From: Ciona savignyi
Lineage: Eukaryota; Chordata; Ascidiacea; Phlebobranchia; Cionidae
DNA: 64,000 nucleotides
NCBI GenBank assembly: GCA_000149265.1
Contig: CH002874.1
Span: forward strand, 79,805-143,804
Direction of reading: 5' to 3'
The number at the start of each line of letters is the position of its first letter. The stretch's first letter is position 1. Position numbers and translations under genes: made by a program. The notes under the pieces were generated by a model. The model did no database searches and had not been told where the DNA came from. It worked only from the letters and a program-made list of their open reading frames with translations. This document shows positions 37,301 to 47,412 of this stretch, one piece after another.

Positions 37301-38628
37301 CCGAACGATTGTAGAATAAAAACCGGTCGGTGGCTGACTGATTGTGTCTTTGAGTAAAGCACTTATTGCCTTGGCCCAGTGGTTTATTAAGTAACAATAG
37401 TGGATTTGTCAAACATATTCAACGCTATATATTAGCTACGATATACTGAGCAATGTCGTTGTTATAACGCCGTTTGTTTTTTTCATTCACATAGATAACA
37501 TGAACAACTAAAGATAACTCAAATAAACTATATGCAATATCTTCCATTCCCATGTCACGCCTTAGATTACATTTTATAATGTCTGGGGGGGGGTACTAAA
37601 AGATTTACAAACCTTATATATATATTGGTGTATATTGGCCGATGAGAATTGCTTATCTGACAAGCATTGACTATTATGAGGATTAGCATGCCGACTTGTT
37701 TTATTATAAAAGCAACCATGTTGCAGACAACCTACGAAGGAGAGGAAGTTCGATTTTGGTTTGCAACAGGTGGGGCTGGCCTGTGCATTTCCAGGGCGTT
37801 AGCAATCAAAATGAAACCTTGGTGCAGGTAATCTTTTTTTTCTGATAGTAAAACCATGTAAAGCCCTCCGAATCAGCCATGTCCTTTAAATGATACTTTA
37901 CTGTGCCTCTATGGTGCAGAACTTGAATACGATTGCAGATCACTAAATTGGCATGCGGTGTATAACAGTAATCACCTATTAATACGTGAGGCACTTATCT
38001 AACCCAATACTATATTATTGCATAACAATATAACATATAATTTGATAAAGATCGTATATTTTCAGCGATGGCGGCATTTATCAAACTTCGGAGAAACTGC
38101 GAGCACCAGACGATTGTACTTTAGGTTTTATTATTTCCAACCGACTTGCAGTTCAACTGACTGAATCAAATTTGCTTCACTCCCACTTAGAAATATTGAA
38201 CAAGCTCAACCCTGCCACACTTACTGAACAGGTTGTTTTTGTTTGTCAATTTCCGGATAAAAAAAACAATTTCAGACGACAGACGTATAAAAAACATATC
38301 GAGAGACGTACTATATATAGACCACGTTCGCTGACAGAAAGATTCAACCGAGAATTTGTTTAAAAATTAAATCTAACGTTTCTTGCTACAGCTCATTGCG
38401 TGTCCTACCCATGGGAATTACAAGTATTCTATCTCTAACTTTATGTATACTAAACAGGTGAGCCTTAGTTACGGACTGGGGGCAAAACGTCAAAACTTCA
38501 TTCAACTCAACGACTCACGATTCAATATTCCGATAAGCGAGGACCCAACTAGATTCCGAACTCTTCACTGCATCATTCAATCAGATCTTTGCAAACATTC
38601 CGTTCGACCTTACATAATCAGAGGTTGA
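34308..38628 (+). CDS. FNG: Fringe O-fucosylpeptide 3-beta-N-acetylglucosaminyltransferase
   Basis: Fringe extends O-fucose on EGF repeats of Notch in the Golgi and changes its response to Delta and Serrate/Jagged ligands (family knowledge). Eight exons, 34308-34649, 35266-35314, 35734-35776, 36362-36421, 37036-37159, 37727-37827, 38066-38231 and 38458-38628, join in phase to 351 aa, the usual size. A type II membrane anchor lies at about residues 10-30. The nucleotide-sugar site HFDDDNYVN holds the DxD motif, followed by FYIGKPSL, then [14 protein letters not shown] and LHSHLE. Family cysteines are present, for example in [11 protein letters not shown] and the C-terminal RFRTLHC. The start follows an acceptor-like AG at once. 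Introns 1-5 hold only SINE scraps. Vertebrates have three paralogues; this one is not assignable to any single one. Confidence 0.95.
36098..36160 (+). repeat. SINE head fragment in FNG intron 3
   Basis: GTCCGGTCGAATGGCTAGAT followed by GCGACGTCTTTCAACC matches the tRNA-like head of the SINE. The body is absent. Confidence 0.45.
37250..37395 (+). repeat. Decayed SINE in FNG intron 5
   Basis: AACCGGTCGGTGGCTG, GATTGTGTCTTTGAGTAAAG and CCTTGGCCCAGTGGTTTATT match the central part of the SINE in order. Confidence 0.5.
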
Positions 38629-39442
38629 CTTCTAAACTGTTATTTCCTTGTGTGAATTATTTATTCTTGCCTGCTGAACACTGTGCACGTTGTTACTTTA
38701 TTATTTGTGCTGTGGATGTCTTGCCGTTTATATTTAATATTAAAAACGAATTTATGATAAAACTAGTTTGGGTTGGACAATTTAATGCGGGATTTGATTA
38801 AGAATGGTCAGACCTTAACAGCCAAGTTTAAATAAATAAAATCGGACGAAATTTATTTTTCGATTAAATTGAAACATTACAGCTTTAGGCTGCACAGGAA
38901 CTAAAAACGATACTAACTTATTTAAATATCATTACTTCCAACGCAATAAAGAATTAAATTTTCCGTTGTATTTGAAACGAATTAAACGGAAACTTGGCAC
39001 TGTCGGTAAGGAACGAAAAATAAGTAACGCGGGTACACGAAAAAAGAAGTTCAGAAGAAATAATAAAAAGGCTGTTGGTTACATAACTCAGTGGATGACA
39101 ATATCAAATAAGAACTTTTTTTTAAGAAATGACAGGAATAAATGAACTTGCTACCATATGAAGTTGTAGATGCACCAGTGGACGGAAAATACGAAACATG
39201 ACACCGAAAATATCAAATGGTTTGAATATACGAACAAGTTTCAGATTAAAGTGTTCTGTAAGCACCCCCCGGAGTAGGTCGTGATTTGACAGCAGTAAAA
39301 AAGCTAAAAAGTATACATAAAATGCATTTTAACGCGGCAAATAATAAATACCCATAACCCACAATTATAATGGAAAACATCATTTTTTTAATTATAGAGC
39401 CGTAGTTCGAACTTAAACCGATTAAGATACACGAGTTTTATT
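38629..39442. other. Convergent region downstream of FNG, with an orphan Lys-rich frame
   Basis: FNG ends at 38628 (plus) and the unrecognised minus-strand gene ends at 39443. The stretch probably contains the FNG 3' UTR (an AATAAA lies near 38834). A 90-codon open frame without an early ATG spans 38873-39145 on the plus strand, with an acceptor-like ATTACAG at its start. It encodes a strongly basic sequence (YLKRIKRKLG, TRKKKFRRNNKK). It may be a chance frame or an unannotated exon. Confidence 0.35.
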
Positions 39443-42400
39443 CTAGATTAATCTGTCATTCTCACTGTCCGAAGAATTAGGGAAAAAATCACGAGGGGAA
39501 CTTCCAAATGGAATTATATCTTCATCATTTGCATCATCCCCAACCATATCATCCGATGAGACCATGTGTTGATGCTCGATTTCACCAGGTTCGTATTCAT
39601 CGCAAGGTCTGTATAAAAGCAGTTTAACACGAAATTCGGATACTTTGTTCAGTTGTGCTATTTCCTGCTGGTCTTCATATTGGATTGCTTCGTTATCTAC
39701 TTTGTTGCTTGAACTGCAATCGATTGTTTTCTTTTCATCGGCTTTTATAGGATATTTTTCCATTAACCATTTTACCTTCAAAAATGCATTAGGGATATCA
39801 ATTGCATTGCTACGTGGGTCAACGTAACTTGTTTGGTCACATAGATGGATGTGGATGGGTTCTGTTCCACGTTTTACTATCAAGGGACGACCGTGGAACA
39901 TCTTGCGGCGTTTCATGATTGTGCCAGTTTCTGTTTCGAATACGGAGAAATTGCGTGAAATATTAATCTCGCTGGAGAGCTCACTCATGGGAGATGATAT
40001 CGTGGAATTCGTCAGGTTTTCGGAAACTTTTTGATGCGTTTTCGAAGTAGAAATGGCAGTACTTTTTGTGGCTTTATCAAGAGGGCTGTTGGGGTCATCC
40101 GAAATTTTCATGGTGTCTTTTGACATATTAGATGAAAAGTTACTCGTGGTAATCAGACTTGTGGTGGCCAAAAGCGCACCAAATGTTGGCTTTGCTAGTA
40201 ATTCTGACTGTTTAGGGGGTTTTGGTATATTTTGGTTTGGAATGTTTGTTTTAGTGGTTTTTGTGGTCTTGTTAACACAGTCCAGTGTATCATTGGGTTG
40301 TGGGCTGTGACTGCTTGTTTGTGGAACAATAGCATCAACCGCTCTTTCTGCGGATTTTTCAGAAATTTCCGAGAGAAATTCACCATTCACAGTAGGTGAC
40401 GATTTATTCCGAGATGAAAGTTTGCTCCATAACGGGGACTTTGATTTTCGCTTTCGTCTGACCGGTTTCGGCGTTGTTTTTGGAATACTGTTGATTCGAA
40501 TAGGATTGCTGTGTTTGACTTCAACTGGGGTAACTATGGGTTCAACATTGAAGAAGCGAATGTTTAAAGTGGCAAGAATGTGATACACCACAACTGGTTT
40601 GGTTAATTTCGGCAGCGGAAACAAAGTGGACATTTTGCATCGTCGGGTCTTTATACCAAGTTTTACCAACGATGAATCTCCAATTGTGAGATAAGAATCA
40701 TGAGCTTTAATGGTTTGGCTGGTAGTGGCAAGTTTGGTTTCTTTCTTTCTTTTTTTGCTAGTAAGCCGCTTTGGTGCCCTTGGGCCCTTTTCTTCCTTTT
40801 TCTTTAACAATACTGGCTCTGGAGGGTTATGAAAAATAGAAGGGGAATTATAAAATGGGTTTGCATTAGAAACGCTGTTACCCCATAGTTGACTGCATAA
40901 ATGCGGTGAACACATTGAAACTGGCAGAGCTGGGTTTGAGCATGGTGAAGTAAATGATGTATTTGGGGGAGTTACACAATGATTTCTTGTAGCCTTTGGT
41001 GTTGTAATTATGTCCATTGTTTCATAACACATAAGGTTTTGCCGTTTTTCACTATTTGTTGGTGAGTTTTGCTTTGAAGGTGAGGATAAGTTGGTTTCTT
41101 CCTCAAGCAGATCAATTAAGCTGAATAAATTGCGGTTTGGGTCCTGAGAGCTGCTTTGACTTGCTGGAAGGTTCAATTCAGGAGATTTAGCGGATTCTTT
41201 TGGATTTTTAGTGACATTGGTTTGTGCAATGGCGTCAGTCTCATTAGCAGAGCATTGAATTTCGGATAAAAGTAAATCCATCCAATGGGAGTTTACGATT
41301 GACTGGGTAGGATCAGTGGTGTCAGTTGCGTTCCCAGATTCTGGTGCTACTATTGTGGTTTGCTTAGATATAAGGTTGTTGTTCTTATCTTCGTTATTTA
41401 AGTCAGCAGTAGGGGTAATTTCTGGGGCCACACCTGCTGCTAGTGCAGCCAAACCCACCACATCGTCATATAGGATTTGGGGGTTTGAGTTAAGGTTGGT
41501 GTTGATGAATGATGATGGTGATATGTGACGTTGTTTTGGTTGTGGAGGGTGATTACATGGAGCTGTCAAATGATTGGATGTGGGTACAGGTTGCGTAGAA
41601 AGTGGCGGTGGAATGTATTGAACAAAGGGGTTTTGAGTTATAGGTGGGGCCCTTGGCATCATTTGTAAATTGTACGGAGGTGGTGCCTGAAATACAACAA
41701 TATAGTACAACATGATAATGATACATAAGTTTAATGAAGTGTCACAAGTAATCTGGCATGTAGTAAATATATATTATGAGGCCAGGTTATGCTCATTTCT
41801 GAGGATACCCCCATTAAGATTCTAAAAAACCTCGCTACTTGTGAATAGGCAAGAGCAGGTAAAACGCATCACAATACAACCACAGAAAGAATCGAACCTG
41901 CACAGGATACACATAATATGGTTGATTATGGTTGAGGTTGGAATAGGGCAGAGTGTATGGTACAGCAGTGTAGGCCGGCGGTAGCGTTGATTTGGTCAGA
42001 CCAGAGAGTTGTTGGGGAGCTGGAGAGAAACAAACAATTAAATGAACAAAACAAATAATTAATAGACAGTCCCGCTATTCGCATACATCTGTGATTTCGA
42101 ACTATATTATCAGCCTAATAACTATAGTGCTGATAAGTTTTTATCAAGTTTTATCTCCAAATGTAAAATGTGGCAGAGATGTCACAGGAGCAGTTTCAAA
42201 GCCTACTTTCAGGTTAACAGAGGTTTTGTAGTGTGTTGTATAATCATTGGGCATTTTTATGACATCAACTCTCTGGTGAGTGACTAATTATGACTTGAAA
42301 TTCTCTACACTTAACCCATTAGATTAGACTACCTTAAAACAACATGTCACGTTCATTCTGGTGTTAACAGAAAATAACAGAAAAGCAGAGGTCAACAATT

Positions 42401-44686
42401 AAAGCACTAGTACTATTGAAATCTGAGGTAATACACAACAGAATTCCACATCATAGTAGGAACAGAATATCCCATCAACTTACATGAACATCCAACTGGT
42501 AGCAGCTTCCTTTTTTCTCCTCTACCATTTTTATTAGCCTTATGCATTTTCACCCCAACAACAACTGGAAAAAAAGTGTACAAGTTCAGTATAAAACGTT
42601 TTGTAACATGCCAAGTAGCAAAAAGCACGATTTTTTTATGCATTTGGGCAATGACAGTCATATTTTTTTAATCATTTACAAAAGACAGTTAAAATTCCAC
42701 TTTATTAACTTATTGGTTTTAGTCCTGTAAAAATAATCAAAGCTTGCTCCCAGGCTCCCTTTACTAGATCCAGTGTACACCCTGTAATCACCCAAAGATA
42801 GAAACAGCGTTAAAATCACGAACACGCAGGAGTGGCGGGAAGAATCTTCCTTGAACCAACATTGCGTATAGATACAAGAGGTCTAAGATAGACAAATGTA
42901 ACCACAGTAACAGGGGAGATTTGACGCGGAGCATCTTCTAACATTTCAATTGTTCGGCCATTTACTGAATGCTCACGAACATCTTGCAATGTTATCTAAA
43001 GTGAAATATTTGATCAAACTGTTTTTTTTGCAGAGTAAATAATATCAAAATGTCATAATACATACTGATATAAAAAATGGAAGTGTGGACGACAAAAAAA
43101 GGTTAAGCAAATTGATAAGTTCTAATCCAACTATTGCAATACGAATTCAAACTAACAGTTGTGATTAGCAAAATAGAAGTGCAAATACAAATACCTAATA
43201 TCTTAATTGTTTTAGTATGTGTTTAAAATACTGTTAATATAGAGCTAACCTAAAACAAACCTGCGAGCACAGCAACTGGTTCACCAGCGAATTTGTTTTC
43301 AGTGGTTTGTCTCCCATGTATTCCATTGAGCTGCTGTCAAACTCATGTTCCAATGGAAGGTCATTAATTGTATTGTTTAATTCTTCATCGGTACAAAATC
43401 GAACTTTTGTTCTGCCAGGCATGACCTTTGAAATTACTATATCAACAATTGGTGAAGCAATTGCCCAGATAAAAGCTACATATAGCATTTTTAACTTAAA
43501 TTTCGACTTAAAATAATAATTTCTTACATATATATTAGATAAAGAAGTTGTTTTAATGTCATTAATGAAACTGAGAGTAACACTGGCAAGTGTCAATAGT
43601 AAGCATTCATGTTAAACATTTAAAAGCAAAATAGAAAACAAACTTTCTTCATTAAAAGTGGGATATTATTGCATTGTTTTCAGTCACTACTTACTTTGTA
43701 AACTGCAATTTTGGCATAACGTCTGTGCGAGTGTGCAACAGATTTCAAAAGCACATCGACTGATTTAAACAAAGTTATCCCTTCTTGATTTGGAACAACT
43801 TCTTTAAGAATGCTGAAAATGTAACAATGAATTATCAATTTTGTATTTTAAAAGAATTTCAAATCATTTAACCATTTTAATTCTCCCTAAAAAAAGAATC
43901 GTAATGTATTTCAATCAAAACCTGATAAGCAATTATATATTTGTTAGAAAACATATTTTTGTGGCCGTAATAAATTTGCTCATTCTGACCCAATGAAAGT
44001 TTGGTAAAAAGTTTGTTCGTTAAAAATCTGACCAAGCAATGCATNNNNNNNNNNNNNNNNNNNNNNNNNNNNNNNNNNNNNNNNNNNNNNNNNNNNNNNN
44101 NNNNNNNNNNNNNNNNNNNNNNNNNNNNNNNNNNNNNNNNNNNNNNNNNNNNNNNNNNNNNNNNNNNNNNNNNNNNNNNNNNNNNNNNNNNNNNNNNNNN
44201 NNNNNACTTTGGAATTTGTGTGGCAATAACTGGAAGCCAAGGATTTCTTCAGTACTGTGTTTCTGAAATGTATGTTTTATTTAAATAAAAATTTTGATAC
44301 CTTAATTTTGGAATTGAACTGAAGATAACCGACCAACTATTAACCACAATATAAAACAGCTACCAGTAAGTAGTGGTGGACTGGTAATACAATGGATCAT
44401 CAATTTAAAAAGTATAAAAAAAATTTCATGAGTATATTTAAAGTGATAACATTAAAAAATATGAAAAAATGACGTATTCATTTCAAACCTTAATCAGCAG
44501 CTCATTTTTCTTTTGTGTATAACCAGGGTATTGGTTCGGATACATATATGAATGCTTGAAGATAATTTTCCAGTCATTTTCAATAGAATAATCCTGATCT
44601 ACAAACGTTGATTGCATGTAGTCGATAATGTTTTTCAAGTAGGTAGCGTTATCCACCTGCTCCGCGACAGTAGTCGACTCGGACAT
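39443..44686 (-). CDS. Unrecognised nuclear-type protein with a 2.2 kb disordered last exon
   Basis: I do not recognise this gene. Exons I can place: 44489-44686 (start MSESTTVAEQ, 66 codons), 44206-44229 running into the gap, 43695-43812, 43261-43425, about 42830-42995, 42484-42564, 41898-42019 and 39443-41686. The first half looks ordered, with segments such as YLKNIIDYMQSTFVDQDYS, LFKSVDVLLKSVAHSHRRYA and ITLQDVREHSVNGRTIEMLE. Then come a Lys/Arg patch (GRGEKRKLL) and a Pro/Tyr-rich stretch. The last exon encodes 747 residues, rich in Ser, Thr, Pro and Asn, with basic clusters like nuclear signals (RLTSKKRKKE, VRRKRKSKSP). Near its C-terminus is a more ordered patch (IHIHLCDQTSYVDPRSNAID) and then an acidic end. 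The donor of the fifth listed exon is uncertain; phase 1 is required, and weak or distal sites offer it. Confidence 0.6.
44045..44205. other. Assembly gap (161 N)
   Basis: A run of N inside the unrecognised minus-strand gene. Right of it an acceptor (GGCTTCCAG on the minus strand) opens an exon of eight codons (LLPHKFQS) in the required phase that runs into the gap, so at least one exon is incomplete. Confidence 0.97.
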
Positions 44687-44967
44687 ATTCGAACAGTACG
44701 GGCTAACAACCACAGTAAGAAATTTTACTTCATTATATAACTCTCACATTCATTCTGTATAAAAACGTCTAAATATGATTAAAACGTTTTGTATAACCCA
44801 TCAAGCGCATTTTAAATTATCGCAAACGTTAAACCACCAGACAATTTATTCAATAGTAAAAACACATTGCTTTCCACCGCTATAAATTTCCCCGCCACAG
44901 CGAATGACACGCCCCAATAATTTTTATATTTACCGGGGCGGAATTTGAATATAGGATAGGGTAGAAC

Positions 44968-45017
44968 CATAGAGTACTAATATATAGAGTTTCCACTCTA
45001 TATATTAGTACTCTATG
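44968..45017. repeat. Perfect 23-bp inverted repeat with a 4-nt loop
   Basis: Positions 44968-44990 pair perfectly with 44995-45017 around a TTCC loop. The stem is A+T-rich and its right end overlaps the first two bases of the target duplication of the hAT-like MITE. Confidence 0.95.
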
Positions 45018-45023
45018 ATAGAA

Positions 45024-45383
45024 CAGTGGTTCTCAAACATTTTAGAGCTGGGACCCACTATTAATTACCACAATTTATGGCGACCCACTTAACTTTATAT
45101 ATAGTTGTTGTTGGTTTCTAGGTTACGCTATCGTTGCAATGGAACACATCTCTGGAATTATGTATCCCAGGCAAATATTTAACGCTCACGCGGACACGGT
45201 GAAATAAACGATAAATTTGCTCATACTTTGTGTGATGTCACACAAGATTGTGTGATGTCACAATTATGATAATTTCCCCTTGATTTTTGTATAGGAAATA
45301 GCCAGTATAGTTAATCAGAGCTTTCTATAACTTTTTACGACCCACCAAGATTCCTTTCGCGACCCATAGTTTGAGAAACGCTG
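45024..45383. mobile_element. hAT-like MITE (360 bp) inserted in a SINE tail
   Basis: Termini are CAGTGGTTCTCAAAC on the left and CAGCGTTTCTCAAAC on the right when reversed (13 of 15), followed inward by GGACCCAC / GGGTCGCG-type blocks. This is the end pattern of many hAT elements. The 8-bp target copies are TGATAGAA (45016-45023) and GGATAGAA (45384-45391), one mismatch. The right copy is the GATAGAATATTCATG end of the adjacent SINE. No transposase ORF. Confidence 0.85.
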
Positions 45384-45682
45384 GGATAGAATATTCATGT
45401 TTATTTTCGGAAATGAAAACCAAGGGGTTTAACACGCGGGCAAACAGATCACCTCGCGCCCACCGTCGGGTTACCGGAGCTATTGCAGTGTATTGAGTAT
45501 GATTCACACGTTCCTTCAATTTGGTAGAAGTATAACCCATTAATCCGCTGGGTTCAGGAAATGTCCGTTAGGCGCTTGCCAAAGGACACAACCGGCTAGT
45601 TGGTGACCAGTTTCGGACCTTTCACCTTTCGGTTGAAAGGCGTCGCACTAAACCACCAGACTAACCGGTCGGGCAAATATGC
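45384..45682 (-). repeat. tRNA-derived SINE, near full length
   Basis: On the minus strand it runs from the GCCCGACCGGTTAGTCTGG head through AACCGAAAGGTGAAAGG, CCCAGCGGATTAATGGGTT and GCAATAGCTCCGGTAACCC to the AAACATGAATATTCTATCC end. The tail was interrupted by the hAT-like MITE, and the GATAGG-type tail continues at about 44950-44965. Confidence 0.82.
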
Positions 45683-45774
45683 CGTAAAATGTCTTGTAAG
45701 TTGCAAAAACGTCTAGGTCGCTGAGATCTCTTATAATAATGTCGTATTTAAAAAAAAATTCTGAATAGGTTCAA

Positions 45775-45842
45775 CTCCTCGCTGAAAGGCGACTTCGGCT
45801 AAAAGGCGACGCATTTAACCACCAGACTAACCCGCCGGACAA
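45775..45842 (-). repeat. SINE head fragment
   Basis: The minus strand shows GTCCGGCGGGTTAGTCTGG, TTAAATGCGTCGCC and the region up to the B-box-like part, then stops. It is a 5' fragment of the same SINE, about 90 bp from the complete copy. Confidence 0.65.
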
Positions 45843-45851
45843 ATAGAGATA

Positions 45852-46367
45852 CAGTAGAACCCCGCTTACCTGACCACCTATGGGACCGTCATCAAGCGGT
45901 CGCGTTAGCGGGGTGGTTGTGTTAGTGAATTTTGATTTGCAGCAAGTTGTCTTCATATGCAGCTTAAACGTCTGCATTTTTACTAAATTTTCACCAAATG
46001 CCATTATTTTTATCAGATACTGCAGAATGAATTTAATACTAAAGTTTATCTTGTAGGATTCAGTTCTGTCTGTCACATTATTTTTTTGTGCGCGCTCATT
46101 TATTCTTATTGTTTTGATCATAAAAAAATTTAACCTTGTTATTTTGGTGACAAAGGCAAATAATTTAGCACATGCGGTCACTTAAGCGGAGTCAAATTTG
46201 ATGTTTTGGACCAAAATATGGCGGTCCTGGTCTGGAAACCGGGGTGGTCGCGTTATTGAAACAGAATGCAATGCATTACCATAGTAAATTATTCGGGACC
46301 GCACTAAAGTAGTCTTGATAATGAGGTGGTCGTGTTATCAAGGTGGTCTCCAAGCGGGGTTCCACTG
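45852..46367. mobile_element. Tigger/pogo-like nonautonomous element (516 bp)
   Basis: The ends are CAGTAGAACCCCGCTTA and, reversed, CAGTGGAACCCCGCTTG, flanked by TA on both sides. These are the terminal sequence and TA target site of the Tigger/pogo branch of Tc1/mariner. Subterminal GACCACC/GGTGGTC and AGCGGGG motifs recur. No transposase is encoded. The older relative at 1140-2165 shares the interior. Confidence 0.85.
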
Positions 46368-46446
46368 TATATGAATCGAACACGTTAAACATTCGGCCAC
46401 ACATCCGTTCACATTTATGTTTTTTTAACTAGGTTACTTTGTTCGA

Positions 46447-46626
46447 ATGACCCAAGATATACGTTTGGACATGATTAAGTGGACAATTAAACAGTTAATC
46501 GGTGAAAACAACACAGGAGTTCAAGATGGGACGGAAAGCAAAGACCGGGCTGTTTCTCCAGGTTTAAACAGCAAATCGGACGAAGACAGAACAAATAGAA
46601 TGTTCTGTAGTCAGATCGCGCTGTAA
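46447..46626 (+). CDS. Possible small ORF or unlinked exon, 59 codons
   Basis: An ATG-to-stop frame of 59 codons lies just right of the Tigger-like element. The frame stays open upstream to an acceptor-like TTTTTTAACTAG, so it could also be a 3' exon. It contains DMIKWTIKQLIGENN and, near its end, SDEDRTN. The last seven residues are identical to residues 2-8 of the kinase that starts 787 bp downstream, but with different codons. It may be a decayed copy of a first exon, a real peptide, or chance. No function is assigned. Confidence 0.3.
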   Translation: MTQDIRLDMIKWTIKQLIGENNTGVQDGTESKDRAVSPGLNSKSDEDRTNRMFCSQIAL

Positions 46627-47307
46627 TTTAGTGACAATTCGCAGCGGAGCGTTCGAACAGTAGCAATATACTTTTTCGTGTTCTTTAATTGTCGACGTTT
46701 GATACTAAAAGAAACAAAGATTTAAATCAGCCTTTAATACTCTAACGAGTCTAACCAATAAATTTTTCGATGCGTAATAGTAATTAAGCGTTATAAGCAA
46801 ACCACAGGCGCCAAAAAAGGAAATATGGCAGTTGAAGTAGTAAGATGTGTACACTATTTTACTCATAAACTATGAACGAACTTGGTCAATTGCGGCCAGG
46901 TTTATAATCTGGTTGGTTGTATTTGGCCCTTCAGTTATTAAGGTTGCACACTTCCGATTTGCAACATAAACTCAGAATTTATTATCACAACAATAAATCA
47001 TTTGATTTTGTACTTACTGGTGTGACATGACAATACATATTCTCGCGTAAAGTTTGTAAACAAAATGGAAATAGTTTATTACGTAATTACAAAACTTTCC
47101 TTGAGTAAATACATTTTGTGGTTAATATTTCTAAAATATCACATATACTATATGCTAGATTTCCATGTAATTAAGCAAATATTTTAACTTTTAAAACTCT
47201 CTAGCTTGACAGGTTGATGGACAATTTCGCGGACAATTTCACGAGGTTAATTCGTCCTGGTTGAGTTTTGTATGCAAATCTTTTATTGCCTGGGCAAAAT
47301 CCGGTCA

Positions 47308-47315
47308 TTACGTCA
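47308..47315. promoter_or_regulatory. CRE-like site TTACGTCA upstream of the kinase
   Basis: TTACGTCA (TGACGTAA reversed) lies 98 bp before the kinase ATG, and a TGTCACGT-like sequence follows about 40 bp later. ATF/CREB/CREM sites are common in male-germ-line promoters, which would suit a TSSK-like gene. This is inference from one short motif. Confidence 0.3.
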
Positions 47316-47412
47316 CAAGTTGAGTGTGTTAATGTCATAAACACCCTCATGTCACGTAGAAAAATACAATCAAAACTTGGTTATCTCTTCAAAAACATAA
47401 ATTGGCGTCAAA

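Larger units (their letters stand above)
44687..47412. other. Divergent intergenic region rich in nested mobile elements
   Basis: It lies between the start of the unrecognised gene (minus) and the kinase start (plus). In order it holds a perfect hairpin, a hAT-like MITE, a SINE, a SINE head fragment, a Tigger-like element, a 59-codon ORF, and about 780 bp of A+T-rich sequence with a CRE-like site upstream of the kinase. Confidence 0.6.

Noticed and set aside
39645-41528. Several plus-strand ORFs opposite the long last exon of the unrecognised gene
   Set aside because: They are antisense shadows of a continuous 748-codon frame and have no splice or similarity support.
41687-41713. ATG at 41711-41713 as the start of the long minus-strand frame
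   Set aside because: The frame crosses a good acceptor (TGTATTTCAG), and upstream exons join in phase to 41686, so this is intron read-in.
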